Positions 48,386 to 60,190 of a stretch of DNA of 64,000 bases are shown in pieces. Each line of letters begins with the position of its first letter. The first letter of the stretch is position 1. Made by a program: the position numbers and the translations under genes. Source of the DNA: Channa striata (taxonomy: Eukaryota; Chordata; Actinopteri; Anabantiformes; Channidae); assembly GCA_033026295.1 (NCBI GenBank), contig CM065171.1, positions 558,001 through 622,000 of the forward strand, written 5' to 3'. Under the pieces are notes generated by a model. It worked only from the letters and a program-made list of their open reading frames with translations. It was not told the origin of the DNA and searched no databases.

Positions 48386-49003
48386 TGGGGACGCAAATCT
48401 ACAAAATAGTAGTAAAACTGATGAGTTTAGCATTAACATTAGTGTCAAATAGCATTAATGGAGCCTCCTGCTGTATAGGCCACTATAGCACCGAGGTTTT
48501 TAAAGTCGTTATTTTCATCTTAGTTTTTTTTATATTGTTCTTTTGATTCGATCTGAATGTATAATTTCCTTTTTATACTTTCACATGCACTAAACTATGT
48601 ATAATTTGGTTTTTGGTTGTAGTCATTTTAGCTGGAGAAGACCAGTGGGGTGTGATCATGTAGATAACACTGGAACATTTGAACTTAAATACAATGGCTT
48701 CAGACGGGGAAATCCTATGAAAAGCAGTGATGCAATATATGAACCAGGCTCTAGGTCACGTCCCATCAAAAACACACTATATTGTGTCTTTAACTGTAAC
48801 ATTAATAACATACTGATACTAGTTGTTTGCAATTTCACTGAAATCAAATTATTATTGAGTTATTTCAGATAAAGTTGGCAATTAATTATTCGGCTCCTGT
48901 TGATGATGAGAGGAACAATATACAGAAATATTATTGTTTTTGGTCTTGATTTTATTTTAGTGTTTTTTTTTGGTTTTCTGCTAATAGTTTAGTTTTGTTT
49001 AAG
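48386..49003 (+). other. Intergenic stretch before the solo LTR
   Basis: AT-rich, with no gene or repeat recognised. The last five bases, ttaag, are the target-site copy of the solo LTR. Confidence 0.5.
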
Positions 49004-49915
49004 TGTCAGGATTCTGGACTTTTTGTTAGTCTGGGTTTTGTTCATTTCCTGTCTTGGTGTTTTATTTTGTAGTATTGCTTTTCCTTCCTGTTTGTTTCTT
49101 TGGGGTTGTTTGACTTTTCTCTTTTGTCCTTTTTAGTTTCACCTGTCTTTCTCATTTATTTAAACCCTGTTCCCCCTTCCGTGGTTGTTGGTTTGTCTTT
49201 CTTTCACACTCTCTTTCACTCATTCTCTTTCACTCACTCTCTTTCACTCACTCTCTTTCACTCACTCTCATACACTTTCTCGTCGACTGTTTGTTTGTTA
49301 GTGCTCGTTGGTCTACGCTTGGTCTGAGGTTTGGTCACGTTTGTTTGTTCCTTGTTTGGTTCCTTGGTTTGTCCCTTTGTTTGTTTGTTTGTTTGATCGT
49401 TCGTTTTGTTCTTGGTAGATTCTTTGTTTGATTACTTGTTTGTAGTTAAGTGTCTCCACCTTTTAGTTGTTAGTCTGATCACGTTCTCTGTTGGTTAGTT
49501 TAGTTCTTTTCTTTGTTCTTTTCTGCATCTTTTGTTAGTCTGTTTGTGTTATTAGGGTTTTTGTTGAGTCACTAGTTTTCTCGTTGTAGTTAAATTTTCC
49601 GTTGAGTTAGTTTGCTTGTTCTTATTTTCTTGGCTTATTTGGTTATTTTATTGTGTCGTTATTTTCCTTCGTGTTCCCTTTTATTTTGTTATCGCTATTT
49701 ACTCCCCACCCCTGGATAGTTTAGTTCGTGAGGTTTGTATGTGCTGTTCGGTTCCGTAAATTTTTTTCCTCATCATTGTGATTATTTTTTCCCCTTAGTT
49801 TGTTTGTATGTTTCTTGTCCTCCCTTTTGGAGAGAGTTTTAAATAAATTATTTTACACACCCTGCTGTCGTCACCACCCTGGGTCCTTATTCCATATATT
49901 ACCATCATTCTGACA
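49004..49915 (+). mobile_element. Solo LTR with perfect 5-bp target-site duplication
   Basis: The 912-base element starts TGTCAGGAT and ends ATTCTGACA, a TG...CA LTR with inverted ends. It is flanked by ttaag on both sides (48999-49003 and 49916-49920). AATAAA at about 49841-49846 precedes the end. An internal 14-base tandem repeat (ctctttcactcact) lies at 49210-49269, and the sequence is very T-rich. It is left by LTR-LTR recombination of a retrotransposon, probably Ty3/gypsy. No coding sequence remains. Confidence 0.88.
49210..49269 (+). repeat. Tandem repeat (14-base unit) inside the LTR
   Basis: About four copies of ctctttcactcact. Confidence 0.85.
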
Positions 49916-49920
49916 TTAAG

Positions 49921-52164
49921 TTTTTGTCCGTAATTTATTTTTCTTATTTATGTTTCAAAGCTATTAGTTTTTGTCTTTTAGTTTTAGTTTTTTTTTTTTT
50001 TTTTAAACCCTGGTTTGCATGAATGTGCCCCCACATCCTCACGGATGCTTAAACTTCTACAACAAATCAGATGATCCCTCTCCTCTTTTCTTTGGTGTGC
50101 CCCCCCTTGCATACAGATGATTTCTCTGGACTTTCTGAAAGTTGTAATGATATTATGAACTATATTTAATTTAGAAATTATTCTCCAAGTGATGAAAATG
50201 TACTTCTCCAGAGCCAAACATTCTTACTTAATTTTATTAATATTTGACTTAATGTTCTTTAATGGAAAAACAACTTTGCATTTTAGCTTTTTAGTACAAC
50301 TCTATATTCAGATTGTGTGTAGGTGTTGTAGCAGGACATTGTATGTGTAAAATTAAATGGTCTGGTCTACAAATGCAGGACTGCAGTGACCAGCTAGATA
50401 CCGTGACCTCATTATTTACAAAAATGTTCAGTTTTAAGGGTCCTTGTTTTAATTGAGGTTTTTGAGCAGCCTCTAAAGGATAAAGTACCTCTGTGATCTT
50501 TAAATGAAGACTAATGTCATTTATAGTGTGGTTTCAGCTTTGGTACAGATTTAACCTGTTGATTAGTGAGTTAAATTAATGTTTGTACCTTTGGAACAGG
50601 TCAGGCTTGTTGTTTTCCCCCTTTTAAAAACATATTTTAAACTGTAATTTTATACTCGGTTTCTACATGTGAGAGTGGAATCAATTGTATTAAACTCTCT
50701 GCGAGAAAGAAAGGAGTGTTATTAACTGAATAGTCTTCCTCAGGCCATGAAGTTTTATTTGCATTGCTAAAAAAATGTAAACCAGGGACTTGGCACTGCA
50801 TTAAAACCATTTCTGTTGATGCAGCACAGTCAGAGAGGATGTATATCAGCATTTCTTCAAGGGTTTAGTCTTCCTTTTCAACATCTGACCATTTATACAC
50901 CCTGTCCCCAGGTACTTTTCATGTTTAGGCTCATAGACTTCATTTTTAACCAACGCTGACTCAGGTGATGTGACGGTAGATGTTTATGAAATTAGGTAAT
51001 TATGGCTTGTTTTGCTGAACTTACACGTGACCTTCTGTTTTTTCTTGTCAACTCGAGGTCCATTATCTGGTTTTTAAGGTTCTATTTCTCATTTCTAACC
51101 ACAAGTCTGGTTTACAGAAGCCTTGCTCTTCTCTGGAAGGAGAGATGCAGCTATTGGTTACTGAGCACTGCTGAGACTTCACCTCCACAATCAAGAAGTG
51201 TAACAAATGTGCATGTCTTCTGCTTGTCTTCAGCATGTTTTGATTCCCAATGTTTGTTTGACATCTTCTGATTCACAACTACCACAACTATATCTGTGAG
51301 ATATAGTCGAAATCCAAAGCAGTGCTGCAATGTGAAAATCTTAGATTGGGGGCATGGCTCCAAAACGACTGCTCTGGCAGAAATTTGATATAGTGAATGT
51401 TTGTCTTGATATCAACCTTCATTTCATCACATAGTCTCATTGAGATCGTGATCTATGGTTCACGACAGAATAGAGAACAAAAACCTCTGTAGGAATAACA
51501 AAGGGAAGCAAAACAAATATCATGAGCTGCATGCTGGAGTTCCAGCTTTTGGCTGCTGTTTCCTAAGCAGATAAAGTGCTCTAAGGAATTATTTATCAAA
51601 GCGCGTTTCAACAGCCTCTCCTGCCACCAGCAAATGGTTTGCATTCATGTCAATCTGACAGTATGTGTTAAAAATGAAAAATGATATGCAAAAATATGGC
51701 TTTGTTTGCTCTTGGTGTCAGGAATGTAATTTGATCATAAACGAGCAGCTGGAATAAAATCTTCTTAAAAATCCTGTCTGTCAGGAAGGTTTGATTTTGT
51801 GATCAAAGGCTGCTGAATTTAGCAAATTATGCAAAATATTCATCACGAATCTGCTGTCAGCAAAATTTTATATAAACTGTTAATGTAACTATTTAGCAAC
51901 TGGGCTTCTGTCTGACACATACTGTATATCACCACAAATAACATACACAGACAACAGTGCAATCACCAGTTGCTAACACTGTAACAGGAAATACTTTTCA
52001 TCCCAGCATCCTCTGGTATTCTGGGCAATGAACCTTTTTTCAGTTTGTTGATTGAATTTAAATTCCCATTTGTATTAATACAATTGTCCAACTACACGTA
52101 GTAGTATAACATGAAGGATTTATAATTTGGAGGAGCAAGACCATTTCTTTGGGGGCAGTTAGAC
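49921..52164 (+). other. Intergenic region between the two LTR elements
   Basis: AT-rich, with a T-run at 49990-50005. No gene, RNA or transposon is recognised. Confidence 0.5.
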
Positions 52165-52373
52165 TGTTAAAAGTTAGGTGCTTTTTGTCCACTTTTAGTT
52201 TTTCACTGCTCTTAACTTGTATATAGGCATTCCTTTTTCTGTTTCTGTGTGTCCCTGCAGTATTCCTCCCTTCCTCTGCTGGTCACAGGAACGGACAACT
52301 ACTCAAGACTACACTCACTCCTATCCTCCTGCCCTCCAATCGACCAGACCAGAAAACCCTCGGTGAGGAGCCC

Positions 52374-52692
52374 ATGCAGGTGGGCGGTCCAGGCTGTGGG
52401 AGCCTTTGTTTCTATTGTGGGGAGCCAGGACACAGGGCACGCATGTGTGTGTTAAACAACAAGGCTCATCAGCTGGGGGGAGGCGCTGATGAGCTGTTCA
52501 GTCCACATATGCTTGCATTCCAAACCCACCATCCCGGCATTCCCAGAAATTTCAGCTTTGGTGGACTCTGGTTCAGAGGCAAATTTAATGGACATCACGC
52601 TGGTTCAAGCCCTAGCAGTGGGGATAGAGAGACTTCCCAAGGAGTTAAAGGTAAAGACACTAGACAATCATATTTCACATCATATTACCTAA
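52374..52692 (+). pseudogene. gag nucleocapsid and protease relic of the gypsy-like element
   Basis: EPMQVGGPG leads into a C-X2-C-X4-H-X4-C zinc knuckle. The protease motif ALVDSGSEANLMD follows in another frame about 100 bases later, so a frameshift lies between. The DSG triad is intact. No start codon or upstream gag is present. Confidence 0.75.
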
Positions 52693-52949
52693 TGCACCGC
52701 ACCAGTTAAAATGCTCAGTGGCAACCATCATGAACAGTGGGCGTTTTACATTTATGACTGTGTGGATACTCTCCTGCTCGGTTACTCCTGGCTGCCCAAA
52801 CATGACCCTCACATTAACTGGTCCTCATGCAAGATAATGGGGTGGAGAACACACTGCCTAGCTAACTGTTTGCGTGATGCCTGTGCTCGCTCTCCTAACA
52901 GTAGTGAAAAGTCTAACGAACCTATTGACTTGATTAATGTGCCCAGTTG

Positions 52950-54215
52950 TTGATTTAGAAACTCAGATAAAACTGAAGTTAATGTATTTGGGCCTAATAG
53001 TCTAAGAGACATGTTTTCTAACCATATCGCTACTTTAGACGACATAACTCTTGCCCCCAGTAGTACTGCAAGGAATCTTGGAGTCATTTTTGACCAGGAT
53101 TTGTCATTTACCTCACAGATAAAGCAAATCTCTAGAACAGCCTTCTTCCACCTACGGAACATTGCCAAAATTAGGAGCATCCTGTCCCAAAGCGATGCTG
53201 AAAAATTGGTTCATGCATTTGTTACTTCTAGATTGGACTATTGTAATTCTCTACTTTCAGGCTGCCCCAGTAACTCTCTAAAAAGCCTCCAATTAATCCA
53301 AAATGCTGCAGCAAGATTACTGACTGGGATTGGTAAGAGAGATCATATTTCACCTTCATTAGCTTCTCTCCATTGGCTTCCAATTAAATGCAGAATAGAA
53401 TTTAAAACCCTTCTTCTTACCTATAAAGCTTTAAACGGCCAAGCCCCATCATATTTAAAAGATCTCTTAGTACCATATCATCCTACTAGACCACTTCGGT
53501 CCCAAAATGCAGGCCTACTTGTGGTTCCCAGAATTTCCAAAAATAGAATGGGAGGCAGAGCCTTTAGCTATCAAGCTCCTCTCCTGTGGAACCAGCTCCC
53601 AGTTCAGATTCGGGAAGCAGACGCCCTCCCTGTTTTTAAGACTAGGCTCAAAACCTTCCTTTTGATAAAGCTTATAGTTGGTTATAGTCATGCTGCTATA
53701 GGCTTAGACTGCTGGGGACTCTGCACTGTGCCACTTCCTCTTCTCTTCATTCTCTCCTCTCACCCCACATCTATATGTCACCACTGTATGACATTAACTC
53801 TGTGTCTTCTTTGTCCCGTAGTCGTCTCTCTCCCTCTCTTTCCCCCTCTCTCTCTCCCTGTCCACAGGTGTCCCCGGATTTGGCGCTGTGTGTCCTCCAG
53901 TGTGCAGCTACTGGTCCTATTAACCTGCTCAATGTTTTGTTGTTGCTTTTGTTGCTCTGTTCTTTTCTCTCTCCACTTTCCACTCTGCCCAACCGGTCAA
54001 GGCAGATGTCCGCCCACACTGAGCCTGGTTCTGCTGGAGGTTTCTTCCGTTAAAGGGAGTTTTTCCTCTCCACTGTTGCCTATGGCTTGCTCAAGGGGGA
54101 TTTGTTGGGTTTTCTCTACCTGTTTGTATAGTCTTGACTTTATTATGTAAAGTGCCCTGAGATGACCTTGTTGTAAATTGGCGCTATATAAATAAAGTTG
54201 AATTGAATTGAATTG
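52950..54215 (+). mobile_element. L2-type LINE 3' end inserted in the gypsy-like element
   Basis: The best-preserved L2 fragment here: an open ORF2 C-terminus from 53011 to about 53660 (DDITLAPSSTARNLGVIFDQ, SRLDYCNSLLSGCPSNSLKS, GGRAFSYQAPLLWNQLPVQI), the 3' UTR, and a tail tggcgctatataaataaagt then (ttgaa)n to 54215. A one-base deletion near 53660 (ttccttttgataaag, against ttcctctttgataaag-like sequence in sister copies) removes the normal stop, so the frame runs on through the 3' UTR to 54150. It interrupts gypsy sequence between NVPS and a FSKA block; ttgtt on both sides may be a target duplication. Confidence 0.88.
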
Positions 54216-54359
54216 TTCAGCAAGGCATGGGCAACTTCTTCTGATTGTGCCATCGACCTACTACCAGGTACCACGCCCCCCCGGGGTCATCTCTAATCCC
54301 AGTCAGAGCCACAGAAGAAGGCCATGCAGACATACATCGACCAGCAGGGGCAGGAATTT

Positions 54360-55720
54360 TCTTCATTGGCAAGAAGGATGGGGGCTGATGCCTTGCATTG
54401 ACTGTAGGGGTATTATCTCCATTACAGGTAAGAATAGACGCCCCCTCCTTCTTTTGTCTTCAGCTTAAAAATTATTGCAGGATGCCACAGTCTTTACCAA
54501 GCTGGATGCCTAGCATCTGGTCCATATAAAGGAGGGGGATGAATGTAAGACAGCTTTCAATACACCCAATAGCCACTATGAGTACTTGGTAATGTTAATG
54601 AGAGATATGATAAATAAATTTGTATTTGTGTATCTAGATGACATTCTAATATTTATAATATATTCCAGGAACTGCGAGGAGAACAGGCGGTATGTAAGGG
54701 TACTGTAAGTACGATTGCTAGAAAACCAGCCCTACGCCAAAGCTGAGAAATGTGAGTTCCACACCACCCAAACCACATTTCTAGGACGTGTACTTGCACC
54801 TGGGAAAATATCCATGGGTAGCGGTAAAGTTAGAGCAGTTGTAGAATGGCCCGTTCCCCTGGACCACAAACAGCTAGAGCGATGTACAATTATCTGGAAT
54901 TATAGCAAGATAGCAGCCCCATTGCATACTCTCACCTCTTCCAACAGACCTTTTCTGTGGACAGACAAGGCAGGAAGGGCCATCATTCATCTGAAGACGC
55001 TTTTCACTACTGACCCCATTCTGACTCTACCTGACACAAAGAGACAGTTGAGCGGGTGGAGCGAGTCGACAGGTGGAGCGTACTCCACCCAGGCCCAGCA
55101 ACCACCCTGGGTGGAGTATGCTCACAATTCACTTCCTTTGTCTGCCCTAGGTTGCTCTCTATTCCAGGCAGCCATTGGCTACCAGCCAGCTCTATTTACT
55201 GTCCAGCAGGCCCAGGCAGCAGTGCCCTCTGTAGGTGCCTTCATCCAACGCTGCTGCACCACCTGGATCAAAATAAGGTCGTACCTACTAAGGGGCCAAA
55301 AGAGGGCTGCCCACTACGCCAATCAGAGGAGGTCCCTGGCTCCCCTATACAAAGTTGTCGACAGGGTGTGGCTATCTGCCAAAGACCTTCAACTGAAGGA
55401 GGAGAAAAAAAGGAAATTAGCTCCTCGGTTCATTGGCAATGGTTGCTGTGAAGTTGTTGTTGCCGGGCAGTATGTGGGTCAACCCAGCCTTCCATGTGTC
55501 TCGTTTTAATCCAGTAAAGGAGTCGCTGCTATCGCCTCCTCCCGACCTTCCTCCACCTGCCAGTATTATTGATGGAGGTCCATTCTACACAGTTAACTGT
55601 GTACTCTGGTCCTGACGCCGTGGGAAAGGCCTCCAGTACCTGGCGGACTGAAAAGGGTAGGGCCGGGAGGAGCACAGTTGGGTGACCTCCCGCTTTATCT
55701 TGGACCCCTCTCATTCCAGA
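54360..55720 (+). pseudogene. Reverse transcriptase, RNase H, integrase and chromodomain relics of the gypsy-like element
   Basis: GLMPCIDCRGIISITGKNRR (start of RT palm), TAFNTPNSHYEYLVM-like sequence near 54550, and FVFVYLDDILIF (catalytic YLDD, about 54620-54655). From 54715: AKAEKCEFHTTQTTFLGRVL, then WNYSKIAAPLHTLTSSNRPF (RNase H junction). After a large deletion comes the integrase C-terminal WVEYAHNSLPLSALGCSLFQ, then DRVWLSAKDLQLK and LAPRFIG. FHVSRFNPVK and GREEHSWV...ILDPSLI are chromodomain remains. Stops and frame changes are found throughout. Confidence 0.75.
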
Positions 55721-55965
55721 CCATCGAGGGCATCCTGTTATAAGTTAGGTGCTTTTTGTCCTCTTTTAATTTTTCACTGCTCTTAACTTGTATATAGGCA
55801 TTAGTTTTTCTGTTTCTGTGTGTCCCTGCAGTATTCCTCCCTTCCTCTGCTGGTTATTAGTGTACTCACCCTTTGCCTTTCATCGTCATTATCGTTGGGA
55901 TTCTGGACTGTAGACTTCTTCCCTCCTCGGCTGGTTACCGGTACATTTACCTCATGTCTTTTTTC

Positions 55966-55983
55966 ATCATCATCATCATCATT
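55966..55983 (+). repeat. CAT trinucleotide repeat
   Basis: About six CAT units inside the 3' LTR region. Confidence 0.8.
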
Positions 55984-56275
55984 ACCCCTGCATATTTGTA
56001 TTTAAGGCTTTGTATTTAGTTTTGGGGTTGCTAGTGTGTCTTGGTTCATTCTGGTGCAACTCCCTGATCTTGTTCGCCCTTTCCAAATCTCCACCCCTCA
56101 ATACTGTTCTTGTGTCTGTTGATAGTTTTGGTAGTTCAGGTTTTTGTTATAGCCTAAGTGTCTTTGCCTTTGAGTTAATACTGTTAAGTTAGTTATTATG
56201 TCATACCTTTTGAAAGTATTATAGCATCAGTAGTACGTGTGATGATAACTGTATCAGTAGTAAATAAACCTGTTG

Positions 56276-56727
56276 CACTTCTGTTTTTGGATCCTCTAGT
56301 TACAGTATCCAGACACAAATCAAAAAGAGAACTGACTGGTGGTAAAGAGCAGCTGCAACTGTGGCATCATGAGCAAAGTATCTGTTTTCACTCATGTAGA
56401 ACTATCTGCCACATTAGTTTTTATTTACATCTAACAGTGATTAGAGATGTTTGAAGCTAGTTCTAATGGCCTCACTGGAAAATTAATATAACCTTTGTAA
56501 TAATGATAAGGACAACAATATCTGGAGTTTTTTCTGAAATACAAATGCAGATATGGTTTGGAAGGAGCTGGACTCCTGGGCTCAGTCTGAATTTTTTGCA
56601 GCTTTCAGTTAGCTGGGTAGACAAGTTTTCAGGTTACTAAGTCTGCTAAAGAAAAGTTAAATCAGTAGTGAAATTACTGCTGCTGTGTAAATATACTGTG
56701 TGTACACTTTGCAGCATTCCTCTATGG
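56276..56727 (+). other. Intergenic stretch
   Basis: No gene or repeat recognised. It may include the undefined end of the preceding LTR. Confidence 0.4.
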
Positions 56728-58650
56728 ATTCAATTCAGTTCAATTCAACTTTATTTATATGGCGCCAATTTACAACTAGGTCATCTCAAGGCACTTTACA
56801 TAATAAAGTCAAGACTATACAAACATTTAAAGAAAACCCAACAAATCCCCCTTGAGCAAGCCATAGGCAACAATAGAGAGGAAAATCTCCCTTTAACAGA
56901 AGAAACCTCCAGCAGAACCAGGCTCAGTGTGGGCGGCCATCTGCCTTGACCGGTTGGGCTGAGTGGAAAGTGGAGAGAGAAAAGAACAGAGCAACAAAAA
57001 CAAAACAAAACATTGGGCAGGTTAGTAGGACCAGTAGCTGCGCATTGGAAGACACACAACGCCAAATCCGGGGACACCTGAGGACAGGGACAGAGAGAGG
57101 GAGACAGAAAGGGAGAAAGACGACTACAGGACAAAGAAGATACAGAGTTAATGTCCTACAGTGGTGACATGATAGATGTGGGGTGAGAGGAGAGAATGAA
57201 GAGAAACGGAAAGTGGCTCAGTGCAGAGTCCCCCAGCAGTCTAAGCCTATAGCAGCATGACTATAACCAACTATAAGCTTTGTCAAAGAGGAAGGTTTTG
57301 AGTCTAGTCTTAAAAATAGGGAGGGTGTCTGCTTCCCAAAACTGGACTGGGAGCTGGTTCCACAGGAGAGGAGCTTGATAGCTAAAGGCTCTGCCTCCAA
57401 CTCTACTTTTGGAAATTCTGGGAACCACAAGTAGGCCTGCATTTTGGGACCGAAGTGGTCTATTAGGATGATCTGGTACAAGGAGATCTTTTGGGTATGA
57501 TGGAGCTTGACCGTTTAGAGCTTTATAGGTAAGAAGAAGGGTTTTAAATTCTATTCTACATTTAATGTGAAGCCAATGGAGAGAGGCTAATGAAGGTGAA
57601 ATATGATCTCTCTTACCAATCCCAGTCAGTAATCTTGCTGCAGCATTTTGGATTAATTGGAGGCTTTTTAGAGAGTTACTGGGGCAGCCTGAAAGTAGAG
57701 AATTACAGTAGTCCAATCTAGAAGTACCGTATTTTCCGGACCATAAGCCGCTACTTTTTTCCGACGTTTTGAAACATGCGGCTTTTACAGAAATGCGGCT
57801 TTTCTATGATTTTTTTCTGCAGCCCTCAGATGGGCGCTGTAGATGGAAGTCAGTGCAAACAAAAAAGCGCCAGTTTTTATTCTTAGCGCATGCAACCCAA
57901 GACGCACAACAGCAAAATACCGTAATATTTTTACACCCTCACCCCCTCATAATGGAAAACACGCGAAGAAATTCCTATGATGCAGCTTTTAATTTGAAGC
58001 CATCGATCTGGCTATCCGTGAAGGAAATCGAGTGTGACAGTGGTTTCAATGCTCAGGAGGAAGATGAATAGCGATTTGTGGTTTCAGTGCACGGGAGAAT
58101 GAAGCGACTTTAATAGTACTGCTGTGTATGAATAAAGACTTATGGTACAAAATCTTTTGTTGAGCGCAGCAACTCCTGCGTAATTCGTGAAGAATAAGAG
58201 ACGTCTTCTTCTTTGGCTATGGAACAAGCCGTTTATTTATAACAAGGACGTTTTTGTCGGTTCTGTACATTCGACATGTGTTCTACCAGCCACACATACA
58301 CGTAAACGCACTCTTTACCGTAATGCGGGTAAAACAGCGCACAGAACATCCTCATGCCTACTGTGAACAATGAATAGGAGCGCATACAACAGATATTATT
58401 TCTCAGCCTGGATATTGGCGGCTTATAGTCCGATGCGGTTTATATGTGACAAAATATATATTTCTTTTAAATTTTAGCGGGTGCGGCCTAAATTTAGGTG
58501 CGCTCTATAGTCCAGAATTTACGGTAACAAATGCATGAAAAAGTTTTTCAGCATCGCTATGAGACAGGATGCTCCTAATTTTGGCAATGTTCCGTAGGTG
58601 GAAGAAGGATGTTCTAGAGATTTGTTTTATGTGTGAGCTAAATGAGCTAA
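56728..58650 (-). mobile_element. L2-type LINE 3' end, split by a DNA transposon
   Basis: The minus strand encodes the ORF2 C-terminus (57716-57261: SRLDYCNSLLSGCPSNSLKS, LLTGIGKRDHISPSLASLHW, FLFDKAYSWL stop), the 3' UTR and (ttgaa)n tail. The ORF is interrupted at 57727-58524 by a pogo-like element. The upstream part resumes at 58527 (caaatgcatgaaaaagtttt, complement of KLFHAFV) and runs to about 58650. Except for the insertion the frame is nearly intact. Confidence 0.88.
57727..58524 (+). mobile_element. pogo/Tc1-mariner-type DNA transposon, internally deleted
   Basis: The ends are inverted: ccgtattttccggaccataa on the left and, read in reverse complement, ccgtaaattctggactatag on the right. 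TA is duplicated at 57725-57726 and 58525-58526, and removing one copy restores the L2 sequence, so the boundaries are exact. Inside, 57952-58000 encodes MENTRRNSYDAAFNLK, the N-terminal start of a vertebrate pogo-like transposase, then jumps to an acidic CDSGFNAQEEDE end with a stop at 58069. AATAAA follows at 58131. About 798 bases, non-autonomous. Confidence 0.85.
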
Positions 58651-60050
58651 ATGGATTATGAGACTGAACCTGCTGCTTTGTGCCAATGATATTTAATTTT
58701 CTTCTTTTTGATTTAGTGACTTAGACAACGTTTAAAAGTATTCTTTTTCAAGACTAAAGTTTGAGAGCTGCAATGTTCTGATGATGAAGAAGAATCATCT
58801 GATCCTAGTTGTGACAGATGTGAACTCTGGCCAGTTTTGGCCCAGTTTAAAGCTTACTCCTGACCTCTTTAGCTTGCTTGAAAAAGTTGGAGCAAACTGG
58901 ATATTTTATTGCCACCTATAAAATACATACAGTGTAAATCACTGTTCACTTGTGTTACTTGAACACTAATTGTACAGTAAGGTGATGCAGGGAGCTTTGG
59001 GAAAATCTCTGTAAGCCCAGAACAGACACATACATTCAAATCAAAGTCTGGAGCGTGACTTTTCATTAATCATTGTAGTGTAGCCAGCAGGATCCCAACA
59101 TCGCTTGACTGAATATCAGTCAGGCACAAGATATAATGTTCTAGCTGATCAGAGAATAATAACAATTCACAGTTGCTTCCTTCTTTTATTCTGACCTGGT
59201 TTTACCTTGGCCTTGCCACAGTTAAATTGTAATGATTCAACATGCTCAAGCTGGTGTGAATGGAGCCATGAAAAGCAGGACCACAATTTTTTATTTATTC
59301 ATATGTGGCCCTTCCTCGGTCAGCAGAGCCTTATGGTCTTGTACATTCAGCATTTTGTTGACTTTAGGAGCTATAACTTTAAATTCAGTGTTTGTAATGG
59401 ATTAACACACACTGTGTTCATGAACCTGGGAGGATCTTATCATATCCAGCACTGTATGTGTTGTATTTTATTATAGAATGAAGAATTATGCAAACTTAAG
59501 CAGATGTTTGTTAAAAACTAGCAAACTAGCTCTGTGATGGAATTTTTGGCTTTTTAGTGTGAGGACGAATACATGGTAGTTCACTTGAAAAAGTGTCTTT
59601 CTTTAAGGCAGTGCTGTTTTTGTTCATGAGCACCAGGTCTTTTCCTAATGTTTTCACACAGAACAGTGTGGGCGAACTGTGACATAACCCTAAGCGATCT
59701 GAATTTGTGTGATAGGATGTGTTGATATCTATTCATTTTAGTACTACAACCCACAATAATTGCATTGATTTTCCTTTGAAATGACATTAAACATACAGTA
59801 CTGAATGCAGCAGGCTTGGATCAAATATATCATCTCTTCAGAAGGTTCTGATCCTACACTGAGGTCTGCTACCAGCTGGATCTGACTTCCAGCTGCAGGT
59901 TCCTGGGGGGGGTATCTTACTAGAATCTGACACGATGGAGCAGTGGGTCTAGTCTGAGCTTCCTGTAGATGTCCAAAACTATGTAACAACACAGACTGGC
60001 TGGTCTGACAGCTGTCTTTGGGCACCTGGGATCGGCTCTGGACACATTCT
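58651..60050 (+). other. Intergenic region
   Basis: No gene recognised. The ORF on the minus strand at about 59744-60166 overlaps a repeat fragment and is not protein-like. Confidence 0.5.
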
Positions 60051-60057
60051 GAAAGCG

Positions 60058-60190
60058 GGGTTGACCCTGGACAGGTCTCCGGTCTGTCTTGGGGCCAACA
60101 CAGAGAGACATACACAGACAAACATTCACACTCACATTCACACCTACTAGAAATTAGAGTCACCAATTAACTTAAATGAATGTCTTTGGT
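60058..60190 (+). repeat. Fragment of a common teleost interspersed repeat
   Basis: ggggccaacacagagagaca, acaaacattcacactcacat, tcacacctac, and tagagtcaccaattaactta with atgtctttgg follow in the order typical of a frequent fish repeat. The copy at 10060-10175 is more decayed. Confidence 0.6.

Larger units (their letters stand above)
52165..56275 (+). mobile_element. Ty3/gypsy-like chromodomain LTR retrotransposon, decayed, split by an L2
   Basis: A direct repeat, TGTTAWAAGTTAGGTGC up to ctcccttcctctgctggt, occurs at 52165-52280 and 55736-55853; these are the starts of the two LTRs, each with a TATA-like gtatatagg. Between them, in order, are a gag zinc knuckle (CFYCGEPGHRARMC, about 52407-52448), an aspartic protease (ALVDSGSEANLMD, about 52555), the L2 insertion (52950-54215), RT pieces (54360-54670, YLDD motif), an RNase H start (54900-55050), an integrase C-terminal part (55100-55440) and a chromodomain relic (55560-55720). 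The 5' LTR is cut short and much of gag, RT and integrase is deleted. The right end is uncertain. It is not capable of movement. Confidence 0.8.

Noticed and set aside
53011..54150. 379-codon ORF that looks like a protein gene
   Set aside because: It is the C-terminal end of an L2-type LINE ORF2, with its last part frameshifted into the 3' UTR; the same sequence recurs at four other sites.
54715..55509. 264-codon ORF
   Set aside because: It is a gypsy-like RT/RNase H fragment fused by deletion to an integrase C-terminal fragment, not a host gene.
59744..60166. 140-codon minus-strand ORF
   Set aside because: Its first part is translated from a common teleost repeat; the rest shows no protein-like features.
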